Part shown: in pieces, positions 11,422 to 21,323 of the stretch
Position numbering within the stretch: position 1 is the stretch's first letter
Layout of the letters: each line of letters starts with the position of its first letter
Source: Bacillota bacterium
GTDB lineage: Bacteria; Bacillota; JADQBR01
DNA: 40,593 nt
Assembly (NCBI GenBank): GCA_016278515.1
Contig: JADQBR010000035.1
Location: forward strand, 1-40,593
Reading direction: 5' to 3'
Notes under the pieces: generated by a model
What the model was told of the DNA's origin: nothing
Seen by the model: the letters and a program-made list of their open reading frames with translations, nothing else
The model's database searches: none
Position numbers and translations under genes: made by a program

Positions 11422-12531
11422 CTAATATACATTTATTATTCCATTTTCAACAGAAAAAATTTTTGCACTTTTAATTAATTTATTATTTAATCCAGTAAGC
11501 TCAGTACCTGTAATAAAGGTTTGAATTTTATCTGCCACAGTCTCTAACAGAAACCTTTTTCTATCATTGTCCAATTCAGAAAAAACATCATCAAGTAATA
11601 AGACTGGGTATTCACCAATTTCACTTTTTATAAATTCTATTTCTGCTAATTTTAATGCCAGAGATGCTGTTCGTTGTTGACCTTGGGAACCAAATGATCT
11701 TACATCCATTCCATTTATTTTTAAGGATAAGTCATCCCTTTGTGGCCCCAACGATGTTATTCTTTTTATTTTTTCTTCTTTACTTTTTAATGATAATTGC
11801 TTATAAAATTCAATTTTAATATCTTCAACAGACTTCCTTTTATCTATATTTTGAATAGTGGATAAATAATCTATTTCTAGATTTTCTTTTCCCTGTGTTA
11901 GTTTTCTATTAATTAATCTTGATAAGGGCTTTAATTTTTCCGTAACTTCTATTCTTTTATATAATATATGGCTTCCAATCTGGACCAATTGTTCTGTCCA
12001 TACCTCTAGTTTATCATCAAAAATATTGTTTTTGAGACAATTGTTTCTTTGTAGAAGAACCTTTTTAAAATCTTTTAAACGATTTGCATAACTAGGACTT
12101 ATTTGGGAAATTTCTTCATCTAGAAACTTCCTTCTTTCACTTGGTCCTCCTTTTACTAACATTAAGTCTTCAGGTGAAAACATTACGGTTGCAAAATACT
12201 GAGTTGCATCTATTGTTTTTAAAGCTTTAGAACCGTTTAAAAAGAATTCTTTGTTATAAGTATTTGATAGTCGGCATTCTAATTTAAATTGAAATTGTTT
12301 ATTTTTAATTGATGCTTTAACTAAGCTATTTTGATCGTTTAAATTAATTAAGTCCGAATCAATATTTGTACGGAAGGACTTGCCGTTGCTTAAATAATAA
12401 ACTGCTTCTAGAAGATTACTTTTTCCTTGGGCGTTTTTACCTATCAAAATATTTATTTTATTATCCCATATGATACTATTAAAATTCTTTAAGTTTCTAA
12501 AATTATTAAGCTGTAATTCGGTAATTTTCAA
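11422..12531 (-). CDS. recF: DNA replication and repair protein RecF
   Basis: RecF is an SMC-like ATPase that helps load RecA at single-strand gaps. It has Walker A GKNAQGKSNLLEA near the N-terminus, the ABC signature region FGSQGQQRT, and Walker B VLLLDDVFSELD. TTG at 12531 is preferred: it gives the family-typical start MKITELQLNNFRNL (369 residues) and places GGGGAG 8 bases upstream. The GTG nine bases earlier directly abuts that site. The gene overlaps no neighbour and belongs to the dnaA-dnaN-recF cluster. Confidence 0.96.
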   Translation of the reverse strand: MKITELQLNNFRNLKNFNSIIWDNKINILIGKNAQGKSNLLEAVYYLSNGKSFRTNIDSDLINLNDQNSLVKASIKNKQFQFKLECRLSNTYNKEFFLNGSKALKTIDATQYFATVMFSPEDLMLVKGGPSERRKFLDEEISQISPSYANRLKDFKKVLLQRNNCLKNNIFDDKLEVWTEQLVQIGSHILYKRIEVTEKLKPLSRLINRKLTQGKENLEIDYLSTIQNIDKRKSVEDIKIEFYKQLSLKSKEEKIKRITSLGPQRDDLSLKINGMDVRSFGSQGQQRTASLALKLAEIEFIKSEIGEYPVLLLDDVFSELDNDRKRFLLETVADKIQTFITGTELTGLNNKLIKSAKIFSVENGIINVY

Positions 12532-12549
12532 AAATTTCACTCCCCAAAG

Positions 12550-12768
12550 CTATGAAGAGGAAGATATTATATATGTTAAACCATCTTTAATTTTAATAAT
12601 ATCTCCAGAAATAATTTTTTTACTTCTTTCTAATGTTACTTCTCCATTGACATTAATTAATCCTTGATTAATTAATAGTTTAGCTTCACCACCAGTGGAA
12701 GTGATTCCAGCCCATTTTAAAAATTGGTCAAGTCTGATGTGTTCAGTATTAATAACAATTTTTTCCAT
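12550..12768 (-). CDS. yaaA: S4-domain RNA-binding protein (YaaA/RlbA family)
   Basis: This 72-residue protein is almost entirely an S4 RNA-binding fold (IRLDQFLKWAGITSTGGEAK, then INQGLINVNGEV). It occupies the conserved place between dnaN and recF, as B. subtilis yaaA does. That family is linked to ribosome assembly and RNA binding, but its exact role is unclear. Spacing to both neighbours is about 10-20 bases, indicating co-transcription. Confidence 0.92.
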   Translation of the reverse strand: MEKIVINTEHIRLDQFLKWAGITSTGGEAKLLINQGLINVNGEVTLERSKKIISGDIIKIKDGLTYIISSSS

Positions 12769-12780
12769 ATTTCTTCTCTC

Positions 12781-13887
12781 CTAAACAGTTCTTATTGGTA
12801 GAATTAGATAAAGAAAATTATCTTGATTGACCGGTTTTATGATGCCAGGACTTAAAGATCCTGTTAATTGAAGATAAATCTCTTCTTCATCTATTACTTT
12901 CAATACATCTAATAAATAACGAGAGTTAAAGGAAATTATTATGTCTTCACCTTCAATAAAAGCAGGTATTTTTTCATGTAGTCTTCCTACATCAGGGGCA
13001 TTTGAATTTATTGTTAGATGTTCCCCTGAAATCGATAATTTAATCACATTAGCTTTATCTTGACTGTTTTCTCTTACTAACAGTGAAGCTCTTTCTATTG
13101 CTTGAAGAAAAGCTTTAGTATCGATTCTGACATTAGTCGAATAGTTGCTAGGAATAACTTGATTATAATCAGGAAATTGACCATTTATTATTCTAGAAAT
13201 GATAGAAATATTTTCTGTTTGAAATAATACTTGATTTTTATCAAATGATATGGATACTGGTTCTTCATTATCTATTAGTTTACTTACTTCAGCTAATGTT
13301 TTTCCTGGTATTATTTCTTTCATTTCAAGTTTTGTTTGTATGGTATTACTCCTATACGCTAAACGATGAGTGTCTGTTCCAATTAGCTTAACACCATTAC
13401 TACCAATATCTGTTAAAATACCTGTAAAAATTGGTCTAGCTTCATCTCTTGAAATAGCGATTACAACTTGCTTAACCATATTTTTGAATAAATCACCTGG
13501 TATTTTTATCAGTTTATTACTTGAAATATGGGGTAGTACGGGAAACTCTTCCGGATTATAGCCATTAATAGATGTTGAGGATTCTCCATAAGTAATATTA
13601 GTACTATAGTTCTCATTTGTTTCGATATGTATAGGTATATCAGGCAATTTTTTAACTAGTTCTCCAAAATATCTTGAAGGAAGCACTATACTACCAGTTT
13701 CTATTGTTTTGGCATTTGTACTGCAAATTATACCAATTTCTAAGTTAGTGGCTTTAAAAACAATTTTATTATCATTTGCTTCTATTAAAATTCCGTCTAA
13801 GATAGGCATGGTATTTTTGGTGGAAACTGCTCTTTGTACTGTTTGGACTCCGTAAACCAAATCGCTTTTGTTACATATAATTTTCAT
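12781..13887 (-). CDS. dnaN: DNA polymerase III beta subunit (sliding clamp)
   Basis: DnaN forms the ring that tethers DNA polymerase III to DNA. The 368-residue length and three repeated clamp domains fit the family. Recognisable segments are VSTKNTMPILDGILIEA at the N-terminus, GTDTHRLAYR in the middle, and the C-terminal LILPIRTV. ATG at 13887 follows a GGGGGA site. The gene lies 171 bp downstream of dnaA, and the unwinding element of the origin is inside that gap. Confidence 0.98.
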   Translation of the reverse strand: MKIICNKSDLVYGVQTVQRAVSTKNTMPILDGILIEANDNKIVFKATNLEIGIICSTNAKTIETGSIVLPSRYFGELVKKLPDIPIHIETNENYSTNITYGESSTSINGYNPEEFPVLPHISSNKLIKIPGDLFKNMVKQVVIAISRDEARPIFTGILTDIGSNGVKLIGTDTHRLAYRSNTIQTKLEMKEIIPGKTLAEVSKLIDNEEPVSISFDKNQVLFQTENISIISRIINGQFPDYNQVIPSNYSTNVRIDTKAFLQAIERASLLVRENSQDKANVIKLSISGEHLTINSNAPDVGRLHEKIPAFIEGEDIIISFNSRYLLDVLKVIDEEEIYLQLTGSLSPGIIKPVNQDNFLYLILPIRTV

Positions 13888-13910
13888 CAGTAAATCCCCC
13901 TATTCTTCTT

Positions 13911-14032
13911 CTTATATATTTAGTAATAGTAGTAGTAGTGTGTGTGAATATGTGGATAAATCTGATAATCGTCTATTAGATAAATAGAAAGCCTGTTACC
14001 TAAATGTTAATAAGCCTAGTTTGTTATCCACA
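13911..14032. other. oriC unwinding element in the dnaA-dnaN gap
   Basis: Two perfect DnaA boxes are present: 13951-13959 (minus strand TTATCCACA) and 14024-14032 (plus strand). Next to the first, on the dnaN side, are six trinucleotides TAG-TAA-TAG-TAG-TAG-TAG (13921-13938), then the AT tract CTTATATATT (13911-13920). Read from the opposite strand this gives DnaA box, spacer, trio array and AT-rich tract. That is the order described for the B. subtilis basal unwinding system. DnaA should load on the single strand through the trios and melt the AT tract. Confidence 0.85.
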
Positions 14033-14058
14033 TATTACAGTCTCTAATGGGATAGTTT

Positions 14059-15408
14059 TCATTGGTCACTTTTAACTTTATTTATAAGTTCATTTACTAA
14101 TTCAATTGAACTATGGTTAGTAATTATTTCTTTTGCTATTTTATCATGTGCATGAATTACCGTAGTGTGGTCTCGCCCACCAAACTTTTCTCCAATGCGT
14201 GGAAGTGAAGAATCCGTTAATTCTCTAGAAATGTACATGGCTATTTGTCTTGGATATGCTATTGATCTTGTGCGTTTTTTAGATTTAAATTCTTCAACTT
14301 TTAAACCAAAATGATTAGAGACTACTTTTTGTATTAATTCTATAGTAATTGGCTTTGGTTCTGCTGATTGAACAATATCTTTCAAAACTTCCGCAGCTAA
14401 TTCTGGATTCATTTCATTATTGGTCAGTGAGGCATATGCTGAAACTCTAATTAAGGCACCCTCTAACTCTCTAATATTTGATTGAATTTTATTAGCTATA
14501 AATACCATAACTTCATTAGGTAAATCGACAGATTCCATACTTGCTTTCTTTCGAAGTATAGCAATTCTTGTCTCAAAATCTGGAGGTTGCATATCAGTGA
14601 TTAAACCCCACTCAAAACGGGAACGTAATCTATCTTCTAAAGTAGAAATATCTTTAGGGGGTCTGTCACTAGAAATTATGATTTGTTTGTTAGCTTCATG
14701 TAAAGCATTAAATGTATGAAAAAATTCTTCCTGGGTTCTTTCTTTTTTTTCTAAAAATTGAATATCATCTATAAGGAGAACATCGATATTTCTATATTTA
14801 TTTCTAAATTGTACTGTTTTGTCGTCACGAATTGCATTAATGAGTTCATTAGTAAACTTTTCTGATGAGAAGTACTCCACTTTATGATTTGGAAAATTAG
14901 AAAGTACATAATGACCGATTGCATGCATTAAATGAGTTTTTCCAAGGCCTACACCTCCATATATAAAAAGAGGATTGTAAGCTTTAGCAGGAGCTTCAGC
15001 TACAGCAAGTGAAGCTGCATGAGCAAACCTATTACTATTACCAATAACAAATGAATCAAAAGTATATTTGGGATTCAAGTGAACTGGTAAAGGATAGTTA
15101 TCATGTTTATTGTTATTGTTATTCTTTTCTTCTTTAATAGTTATTGAAGATTTTTCATTAGGTAATATGAAGGTTAGTAACATGTCTTCTTTAAGAATTA
15201 GCTCTAAGGTACCTTTAATTAAATGATGATAACGGGATTCTAACCAATCTTTTGCAAATTCATTTGGTACTGATATGTATGCTTTGTTCTTTTTTATTGC
15301 GATTAGTTCGGTGTTTTTGAGCCAAGTTTCAAAACTGGGCTTGCTAAGTTCAGTTTCCAATATCTCTAGTGCCTGATTCCAGAGACTTGTAGTGTTTAAT
15401 GGCGACAT
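14059..15408 (-). CDS. dnaA: Chromosomal replication initiator protein DnaA
   Basis: DnaA binds the boxes on both sides of its own gene and opens the origin. The 449-residue protein has domain I ([19 protein letters not shown]), a short N/K-rich linker, an AAA+ domain with Walker [11 protein letters not shown] and Walker [11 protein letters not shown], and C-terminal domain IV with [15 protein letters not shown] for box recognition. ATG at 15408 is chosen because AGGGGG lies 6 bases upstream; a GTG 33 bases earlier lacks a site. DnaA boxes in its upstream region suggest autoregulation. Confidence 0.98.
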   Translation of the reverse strand: MSPLNTTSLWNQALEILETELSKPSFETWLKNTELIAIKKNKAYISVPNEFAKDWLESRYHHLIKGTLELILKEDMLLTFILPNEKSSITIKEEKNNNNNKHDNYPLPVHLNPKYTFDSFVIGNSNRFAHAASLAVAEAPAKAYNPLFIYGGVGLGKTHLMHAIGHYVLSNFPNHKVEYFSSEKFTNELINAIRDDKTVQFRNKYRNIDVLLIDDIQFLEKKERTQEEFFHTFNALHEANKQIIISSDRPPKDISTLEDRLRSRFEWGLITDMQPPDFETRIAILRKKASMESVDLPNEVMVFIANKIQSNIRELEGALIRVSAYASLTNNEMNPELAAEVLKDIVQSAEPKPITIELIQKVVSNHFGLKVEEFKSKKRTRSIAYPRQIAMYISRELTDSSLPRIGEKFGGRDHTTVIHAHDKIAKEIITNHSSIELVNELINKVKSDQ

Positions 15409-15457
15409 AGGTATCCCCCTAAGTTTACATAAAGTATTCACAGATATAAAATTATGT

Positions 15458-15734
15458 TGTGGATAAATAATTTAATAGAAAGAAAAATAGATAGTGGATA
15501 AGAAAAGCATTTATTGCAAAGGATAAAAATGGGAAATAGTATAAATAAAAAGTTTCCCACAGGGATATGAGCGAGAATTGTGTGTGGAAAAATAATGAGA
15601 CAATTAGAAGGCAGTGCTAATTATTGAATTTTGCATTTCTATGATAGCAAAAATTATCCACAATATCAACAAGAATTGGTTAAAGAAGTGTGAAATTTGT
15701 GGATAAGTATTTACTTTAGTATTATATATCCACA
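15458..15734. other. oriC DnaA-box cluster between dnaA and rpmH
   Basis: The dnaA-rpmH gap (15409-15804) has no gene but holds a DnaA-box cluster. Perfect boxes are at 15458-15466 (-), 15654-15662 (+) and 15698-15706 (-). One-mismatch boxes are at 15493-15501 (-), 15583-15591 (-) and 15726-15734 (+). With the element at 13.9-14.0 kb this makes a bipartite origin flanking dnaA. Gene direction switches here from leftward to rightward, as expected at a bidirectional origin. Confidence 0.9.
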
Positions 15735-15739
15735 AAATC

Positions 15740-15768
15740 TTGACATAGCGTCCTGTTTTCTTTATAAT
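15740..15768 (+). promoter_or_regulatory. Consensus promoter of rpmH-rnpA
   Basis: TTGACA (15740-15745) and TATAAT (15763-15768) match the consensus exactly with a 17-base spacer. A DnaA-box-like sequence ends only 5 bases upstream of the -35 hexamer. DnaA could therefore influence this promoter, although that is inference. Confidence 0.92.
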
Positions 15769-15804
15769 CGTTGTAGTTATGGATTAAATAAGGGGGTATC
15801 TCTG

Positions 15805-15939
15805 ATGAAACGTACCTATAAACCTAAAAGACGCAAGCATCAAAGAGTTCATGGTTTTAGAAGCAGAATGAGTAATAAATCTGGTCGCAAAATAGTGAGC
15901 GCTCGTCGTAGAAAAGGAAGAAAGATCTTATCAGCATAA
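15805..15939 (+). CDS. rpmH: 50S ribosomal protein L34
   Basis: L34 is a very basic 44-residue protein of the large ribosomal subunit. The sequence [19 protein letters not shown] and the [11 protein letters not shown] end are diagnostic. ATG at 15805 follows AGGGGG; the longer open frame upstream runs through the promoter and is not real. It is the first gene to the right of the origin and is followed by a hairpin and then rnpA. Confidence 0.98.
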   Translation: MKRTYKPKRRKHQRVHGFRSRMSNKSGRKIVSARRRKGRKILSA

Positions 15940-15972
15940 GGCCGCATAATGGTGGCCTTATAACTTTTTTAG
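15937..15972 (+). terminator. Hairpin after rpmH
   Basis: TAAGGCC/GGCCTTA arms enclose a 10-base loop and are followed by TAACTTTTTT. The stem overlaps the rpmH stop codon. Partial termination here would set a high rpmH to rnpA ratio from one promoter. Confidence 0.75.
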
Positions 15973-16042
15973 AGCAAAACGTTTATTACTAACTTTATTT
16001 GTTAATAATATAAAGTTAAGGTAATTTGAAAGGTGAATAAAT

Positions 16043-16396
16043 GTGTTAACTAGTTACAATAGATTGAGGGATAGAAAAGATTTTAGAAAAATTTATAGAC
16101 GTGGTAAGTCTAAAGCTAATGACACATTGGTTTTATATTTTCTACCTAACAAATTAGGAGTAACGCGAGTAGGATTTTCAGTGTCTAAAAAAATAGGCAA
16201 TGCTGTTGGGCGTAATTTTGTGAAAAGAAGGTTAAGGGAAGTCTGTAGAGACAATATTTCAAGGATTAAGCCTGGTTATGATATTATTTTCATTGCTCGG
16301 CAGAAAATAAAAGGAATTAGCTACGAATTGATAGAAGTAAAGGTGTTAAAGTTAATAGAACGAGTTGGATTATTAAAAACAGATTTTGGTGAGTAA
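16043..16396 (+). CDS. rnpA: Ribonuclease P protein component
   Basis: RnpA assists the RNase P RNA in trimming tRNA 5' ends. The 117-residue basic protein has the family RNR motif region VGRNFVKRRLREVCR and the start RLRDRKDFRKIYRRGK. It begins with GTG at 16043 after AAGGTG. The next reading frame (yidD) begins just after or slightly inside its 3' end. Confidence 0.96.
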   Translation: MLTSYNRLRDRKDFRKIYRRGKSKANDTLVLYFLPNKLGVTRVGFSVSKKIGNAVGRNFVKRRLREVCRDNISRIKPGYDIIFIARQKIKGISYELIEVKVLKLIERVGLLKTDFGE

Positions 16397-16397
16397 T

Positions 16398-16625
16398 TTG
16401 ACAAAAGTGTTGATTGTTTTAATTAGAATATATCAAAATACTATTTCTAAGATGACAAGGAGTCATTGTCGTTTTTATCCTACTTGTTCTGATTATACCA
16501 TAACTGCTTTAAAACGTTATGGTTTTTGGAGAGGCTTTTACTTGTCAGTTAAAAGAATAGTCAGGTGTCATCCATGGAACAAGGGTGGTTTCGACCCTGT
16601 TCCTAAAAATTATAAAGGGAGGTGA
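16398..16625 (+). CDS. yidD: Membrane protein insertion efficiency factor YidD
   Basis: YidD is a small membrane-associated protein that aids YidC-dependent insertion. The product (about 75 residues) has the amphipathic start VLIVLIRIYQNTIS and the cysteine motif CRFYPTCSDY, then RCHPWNKGGFDPVP. TTG at 16398 matches the usual N-terminus and has GGTGAG 4 bases upstream. GTG at 16389 or TTG at 16386 are possible and would overlap rnpA. The order rnpA-yidD-yidC is conserved in many bacteria. Confidence 0.92.
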   Translation: MTKVLIVLIRIYQNTISKMTRSHCRFYPTCSDYTITALKRYGFWRGFYLSVKRIVRCHPWNKGGFDPVPKNYKGR

Positions 16626-16662
16626 ACCTGCTATAAACCGGTTGGTTTGGGCAGGGTGAACT

Positions 16663-17340
16663 TTGTGGCAAAGCCTAGTTGATTTTATTTCGCAGTCAAT
16701 TCAATTTCTTTACATATTTACAGAAAAGATTGGGATACCGAATTATGGTTTAGCAATCATTATATTTACCATTTTAATTAAAATTATTTTATATCCACTT
16801 ACACAAAAACAGATGGTTTCTATGCGTAAAATGCAGGAATTACAACCTAAGATAAAAGAGGTTCAAAAGAAACATAAGAATGACGCTCAAAAATCTCAGA
16901 AAGAGATGATGGAGTTATATTCTAAACATGGGGCAAATCCTTTTTCGGGATGTTGGCCATTGTTAATTCAAATGCCTATTTTACTTGCATTATTTCAATC
17001 ATTACGAAGTTTTTTTGATCCAGTAAACCATCCAAGTTATGTTGATTTAACTCATGCCAACTTTCTATGGATAAGTAATTTAGGTCAACCTGATCCGTAT
17101 ATCTTGCCAATAATTGTTGGAATAGCTACATTCGCACAACAGAAAGTAACAACTACAGGTAATGATCAAACTCAGAAGATGATGTTATATGTAATGCCGC
17201 TTTTTATAGCTTGGATCAGTCATAGTTTTCCAGCAGGGTTGGCTCTCTATTGGGTTATGTTTAGTATTGTAGGCGCAGTGCAGCAAATTTATATAAATAA
17301 AAAGCCTACGATTGCTATTGAGGAGGCTAAGGCTAAATGA
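16663..17340 (+). CDS. yidC: Membrane protein insertase YidC/Oxa1 family
   Basis: YidC inserts proteins into the cytoplasmic membrane, with or without Sec. The 225-residue product is the short Gram-positive form, with about five membrane segments. The first conserved one (GLAIIIFTILIKIILYPLT) is followed by the cytoplasmic charged hairpin QMVSMRKMQELQPKIKEV. The start appears to be TTG at 16663 with AGGGTG upstream. No lipobox is seen, unlike B. subtilis SpoIIIJ. The stop overlaps the jag start by 4 bases (ATGA), implying translational coupling. Confidence 0.95.
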   Translation: MWQSLVDFISQSIQFLYIFTEKIGIPNYGLAIIIFTILIKIILYPLTQKQMVSMRKMQELQPKIKEVQKKHKNDAQKSQKEMMELYSKHGANPFSGCWPLLIQMPILLALFQSLRSFFDPVNHPSYVDLTHANFLWISNLGQPDPYILPIIVGIATFAQQKVTTTGNDQTQKMMLYVMPLFIAWISHSFPAGLALYWVMFSIVGAVQQIYINKKPTIAIEEAKAK

Positions 17341-17960
17341 AAAGTGTAGAAATTACCGCAAAGACTGTTGAAGAAGCTATTGAACAGGCGCTAGTTGAAT
17401 TAAATATAGCTAAGGAACAGGCAGATATTGAAGTTATCGATGAACCACAAAAAGGATTATTTGGACTAATTGGCAATAAAATGGCAAAGGTGAAGGTTAG
17501 TGAACTTGTAGACCCTGTTAAAATAGCAAAAGAATTTTTATTCTCAATCTGTGACAATATGGGTATTAAGGTTGAAATAGAAAGTACTGTTGTAGATAAT
17601 TATACGCACCTTTCCTTTACTGGCGATGGTTTAGGAATTTTGATCGGCCGTAGAGGTGAGACGCTGGACGCAATGCAATATCTAACAAATCTAACTGTCA
17701 ATAGAAAAATAGAAGATAGAGTTAAGTTTATTCTAGACGTAGAGGGTTATAGAAAGAGAAGAGAGGAAACGTTGAATAAACTTGCCAAAAGATTATCTGA
17801 TAAAGCTAAACAGTCGCGGACAAAGGTTGTCCTTGAACCGATGAATCCGCATGAAAGAAGAATTATTCATACAGCATTGCAGGAAGAAGATGGTGTCAAC
17901 ACCTATAGCGAAGGTGATGAACCATTTAGGAAAGTAGTTATTAGCCCCGAAAATTGTTAA
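17337..17960 (+). CDS. jag: RNA-binding protein Jag/KhpB (Jag-N, KH and R3H domains)
   Basis: Jag/KhpB is a cytoplasmic RNA-binding regulator tied to cell elongation and division. The 207-residue protein has an N-terminal Jag domain (ITAKTVEEAIEQALVELN, then KGLFGLIG), a KH domain with IGRRGETLDAMQYL, and an R3H domain with MNPHERRIIHTALQ. It overlaps yidC by 4 bases and is followed by a clear terminator, so it closes the rpmH-jag unit. Confidence 0.95.
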   Translation: MKSVEITAKTVEEAIEQALVELNIAKEQADIEVIDEPQKGLFGLIGNKMAKVKVSELVDPVKIAKEFLFSICDNMGIKVEIESTVVDNYTHLSFTGDGLGILIGRRGETLDAMQYLTNLTVNRKIEDRVKFILDVEGYRKRREETLNKLAKRLSDKAKQSRTKVVLEPMNPHERRIIHTALQEEDGVNTYSEGDEPFRKVVISPENC

Positions 17961-17968
17961 ACATTTGA

Positions 17969-17999
17969 CCCAGTAATGGACAATACATTACTGGGTTTT
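17969..17999 (+). terminator. Terminator after jag
   Basis: A perfect 10-bp stem, CCCAGTAATG/CATTACTGGG, with a 7-base loop and TTTTG tail lies 8 bases past the jag stop. Confidence 0.85.
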
Positions 18000-18038
18000 G
18001 TGCATGATAATGATAAAAGGTTATGGGAGTGAGTTTTT

Positions 18039-19421
18039 ATGTCAGAAAATACTATAGTTGCTATTGCTACTCCCATTGGAGAGGGTAGTATTGGAATAAT
18101 TAGATTAAGCGGTGAAGAGGCCTTAGATATTGCAGCTAGTATGTTTGTGGCTAAGAGTGAAGTTAAGGTTCAAGATATTAGGTCTTTTTCTTTCAGATTG
18201 GGGAATGTAGTAAACCCTATAAATCAAGTTATTATTGATGAAGTTTTAATGTCTATAATGAGAGGACCAAAAAGTTATACAGGTGAAGATGTTGTTGAAA
18301 TTAATTGTCATGGTGGGCCTCAAGTAGTAGAAAAAATTATACAAATAACTTTAAGTCTTGGTGCACGATTGGCTGAACCTGGCGAATTCACAAAAAGAGC
18401 TTTTTTAAATGGGCGACTTGACCTTGTACAAGCTGAAGCGGTTATAGATATTATTAGGGCAAAGACGGAGACTGCTGCTAATATAGCCATTAATCAATTA
18501 CATGGTAGGTTGTCTCTGAGGCTACAGGATATAAAACATAATTTAGTAGAAATTATGGCCCAAATGGAAGCAAGTATTGATTTTCCTGAGGATGTTGGGG
18601 ATATTGATTATCCTAAAACACGGGATAGCTTAAATAAAATTTCTAAAAAGGTATCCAAAATGATTAATAAGGGAAAGCAAGGTAGAGTATTAAAAGATGG
18701 TTTAAAAACAGTGATTATAGGGAGGCCGAATGTAGGGAAATCCAGCTTGTTAAATGCATTGCTCGAAGAAGACCGTGCTATTGTAACTGACGTTCCTGGA
18801 ACTACTAGAGATATTATCGAAGAAATTATTAACTTAGAAGGCATTCCTTTAAAGATTGTTGATACTGCCGGCATTAGGGAAACAAGCGATAAAGTAGAAA
18901 GAATAGGTGTCAATATTGCTAAAGAATCCTTAGTAAAGGCTGATCTTGTCTTATTTATGTTGGATGCCACCTGCAAAATTACTGATGATGATAGAGCTAT
19001 ATTGGGCCATTTGAAGAAGGAAAACACTATTGTACTTCTTAATAAATCTGATGTAGACATAAAGCATATATCTAAAGATGATGTGTTAGACCTATTGCCC
19101 CGTTATAAAATTATTGATATTTCTGCGAAGGAAATGTGGGGCTTGGATGAACTTTCCCAGGTTATTAAAGAAATGGTATTTGGTGGCGCAATGAAGAACC
19201 ACGAGAGTGATATTGTTACCAGAACTAGGCATTTAGATGCGTTAGAGAGAACCCTTAATTATGTAAAAGATGCATTGAGTGGTGTAGAACAAAATATACC
19301 TGTAGATTTGGTAGTGATTGATATTAGAAATGCATTAGATAGTTTTGGGGAAATTACGGGAGAAACTGTTACTGAAGATATTTTAGACACTATTTTTAGT
19401 GAATTTTGTATTGGTAAGTGA
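18039..19421 (+). CDS. mnmE: tRNA modification GTPase MnmE
   Basis: MnmE works with MnmG to add the carboxymethylaminomethyl (or related) group to U34 of certain tRNAs. The 460-residue protein has an N-terminal folate-binding dimer domain (IATPIGEGSIGIIRLSG), and a G domain with P-loop GRPNVGKSS (228-236), VPGTTRD, DTAGIR and NKSD. It ends in the C-terminal CIGK, which carries the conserved Cys. It precedes mnmG by 9 bases. Confidence 0.98.
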   Translation: MSENTIVAIATPIGEGSIGIIRLSGEEALDIAASMFVAKSEVKVQDIRSFSFRLGNVVNPINQVIIDEVLMSIMRGPKSYTGEDVVEINCHGGPQVVEKIIQITLSLGARLAEPGEFTKRAFLNGRLDLVQAEAVIDIIRAKTETAANIAINQLHGRLSLRLQDIKHNLVEIMAQMEASIDFPEDVGDIDYPKTRDSLNKISKKVSKMINKGKQGRVLKDGLKTVIIGRPNVGKSSLLNALLEEDRAIVTDVPGTTRDIIEEIINLEGIPLKIVDTAGIRETSDKVERIGVNIAKESLVKADLVLFMLDATCKITDDDRAILGHLKKENTIVLLNKSDVDIKHISKDDVLDLLPRYKIIDISAKEMWGLDELSQVIKEMVFGGAMKNHESDIVTRTRHLDALERTLNYVKDALSGVEQNIPVDLVVIDIRNALDSFGEITGETVTEDILDTIFSEFCIGK

Positions 19422-19430
19422 GGTTAAAGC

Positions 19431-21323
19431 ATGGAATATACTGCGGGCAAATATGATGTTATTGTTGTTGGTGCCGGGCATGCTGGATGTGAGGCGGCTC
19501 TCGCGGCTTCCCGGTTAAAATGTAAAACTTTATTACTAACTATTAGCTTGGATAATGTTGCACTAATGCCGTGTAATCCCGCTGTAGGCGGTCCGGCCAA
19601 GGGACACTTGGTAAGGGAAGTTGACGCTTTAGGGGGACAAATTGGTATTAACACCGATAAAACCTTTATTCAAATAAGGATGCTTAATACTGGAAAGGGC
19701 CCAGCAGTCCACGCATTGAGGGCGCAAGCAGATAAGCAACTTTATCAACAAGAAATGACTTTAACTTTAGAGAAACAGGCTGACTTGGATGTTAAGCAGG
19801 CAATGGTGGAGCAAATACTAACAGATATCAATGGTGTTGTGGTAGGGGTTAAAACACATACGGGCGCGATTTTTTATTCGTCAGCGGTAGTTGTTACTAC
19901 GGGTACTTACTTACGAGGTAAAATTATAATTGGTGATACACAATTTGAAAGTGGCCCTAATGGTCAGTTTCCCTCTAAAGGACTGTACTATAGTCTGCGT
20001 GATATTGGTGTAGAAATGGGTAGGTTTAAAACAGGAACTCCGGCGAGGGTAGATAGAAGGTCATTGGATTTTTCTCTGATGGAGAAGCAACCCGGAGATG
20101 AAGATTTTTTAAACTTTTCATTTCTAACTAAGGAAAGTGTCAGGCCGCATATTCCCTGTTGGTTAACTTATACTAATGAGCAAACCCATCAAGTTATTCG
20201 GAATAACTTACATAGATCTCCGTTATATAGCGGCATAATTGAAGGAATCGGGCCGAGATATTGTCCATCCATTGAGGATAAAATCGTTCGATTTGCGGAT
20301 AAGCCTAGTCATCAGATATTTGTTGAACCTGAAGGACTTTTTACTTACGAGATGTATGTTCAGGGCATGTCCACCAGCTTGCCTGAAGACGTTCAAACAG
20401 AAATGTTACGCACTATCCCCGGCTTTGAAAAAGTTGAAGTTATGCGTCCGGGTTATGCAATTGAATATGATTATGTTAAACCAACGCAATTAAAGCTTAC
20501 CTTAGAAAGTAAGCATATTAGTGGACTATTTACTGCCGGACAAATTAATGGGACCTCTGGCTATGAAGAGGCCGCTGCTCAAGGTATTGTAGCAGGAATT
20601 AATGCGGCTTTAAAAGTTAAGGGGAAACAACCATTTATTTTAACTAGATCAGATGCATATATTGGTGTATTGGTTGATGATTTGGTTACAAAGGGCACCA
20701 ACGAACCTTATCGTATGCTTACATCACGAGCGGAGTATCGTTTACTGTTAAGGCAGGATAATGCCGATTTAAGGCTTACCCAAAAGGGAAGGGAAATTGG
20801 TTTAGTTGATGATTTTCGGTGGCAGCAATTTGAAATTAAACGAAAGCTTATTGAAGAAGAACTGGAAAGATTAAGTAAGTATAAGGTTACTCCAGGAAAT
20901 AATGATTTACAGGATTATTTGTTAAGTAAAAAAAGTAGTGCTTTAAAAAAAGTGCATACTTTGGGTGGAGTTATTCGCCGACCTGAGCTTAGTTATGAAT
21001 TAGTGGATATGATTTTTCCTTCTTCAAAAAATTTAAGTGATGAAGTTAAGGGTCAGGTTGAAGTTTTAATTAAATATGAAGGTTACATTAGAAAACAAGA
21101 GGATCAGGTAAACCGGTTTAAAAAGACTGAGCATCGAAAGATGCCGGATTATATGGATTACTCGAAAATAAATGGTTTAAGAAAAGAAGCTCAACAAAAG
21201 TTAAATGAAGTTATGCCTGTCTCCATTGGACAAGCATCTCGAATTTCGGGTGTTAATCCGGCTGATATTAATGTTTTACTTATCCACCTTGAACGAATTA
21301 GAAGGGAATCTTCTAATGAATAA
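19431..21323 (+). CDS. mnmG: tRNA U34 carboxymethylaminomethyltransferase MnmG
   Basis: MnmG is the FAD-dependent partner of MnmE. The 630-residue protein starts with the Rossmann motif [17 protein letters not shown], followed by [20 protein letters not shown] and [15 protein letters not shown]. The C-terminal helical domain ends with the region that contacts MnmE and tRNA. ATG at 19431 is well supported by spacing to mnmE. Its last 8 bases overlap rsmG. Confidence 0.98.
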   Translation: MEYTAGKYDVIVVGAGHAGCEAALAASRLKCKTLLLTISLDNVALMPCNPAVGGPAKGHLVREVDALGGQIGINTDKTFIQIRMLNTGKGPAVHALRAQADKQLYQQEMTLTLEKQADLDVKQAMVEQILTDINGVVVGVKTHTGAIFYSSAVVVTTGTYLRGKIIIGDTQFESGPNGQFPSKGLYYSLRDIGVEMGRFKTGTPARVDRRSLDFSLMEKQPGDEDFLNFSFLTKESVRPHIPCWLTYTNEQTHQVIRNNLHRSPLYSGIIEGIGPRYCPSIEDKIVRFADKPSHQIFVEPEGLFTYEMYVQGMSTSLPEDVQTEMLRTIPGFEKVEVMRPGYAIEYDYVKPTQLKLTLESKHISGLFTAGQINGTSGYEEAAAQGIVAGINAALKVKGKQPFILTRSDAYIGVLVDDLVTKGTNEPYRMLTSRAEYRLLLRQDNADLRLTQKGREIGLVDDFRWQQFEIKRKLIEEELERLSKYKVTPGNNDLQDYLLSKKSSALKKVHTLGGVIRRPELSYELVDMIFPSSKNLSDEVKGQVEVLIKYEGYIRKQEDQVNRFKKTEHRKMPDYMDYSKINGLRKEAQQKLNEVMPVSIGQASRISGVNPADINVLLIHLERIRRESSNE

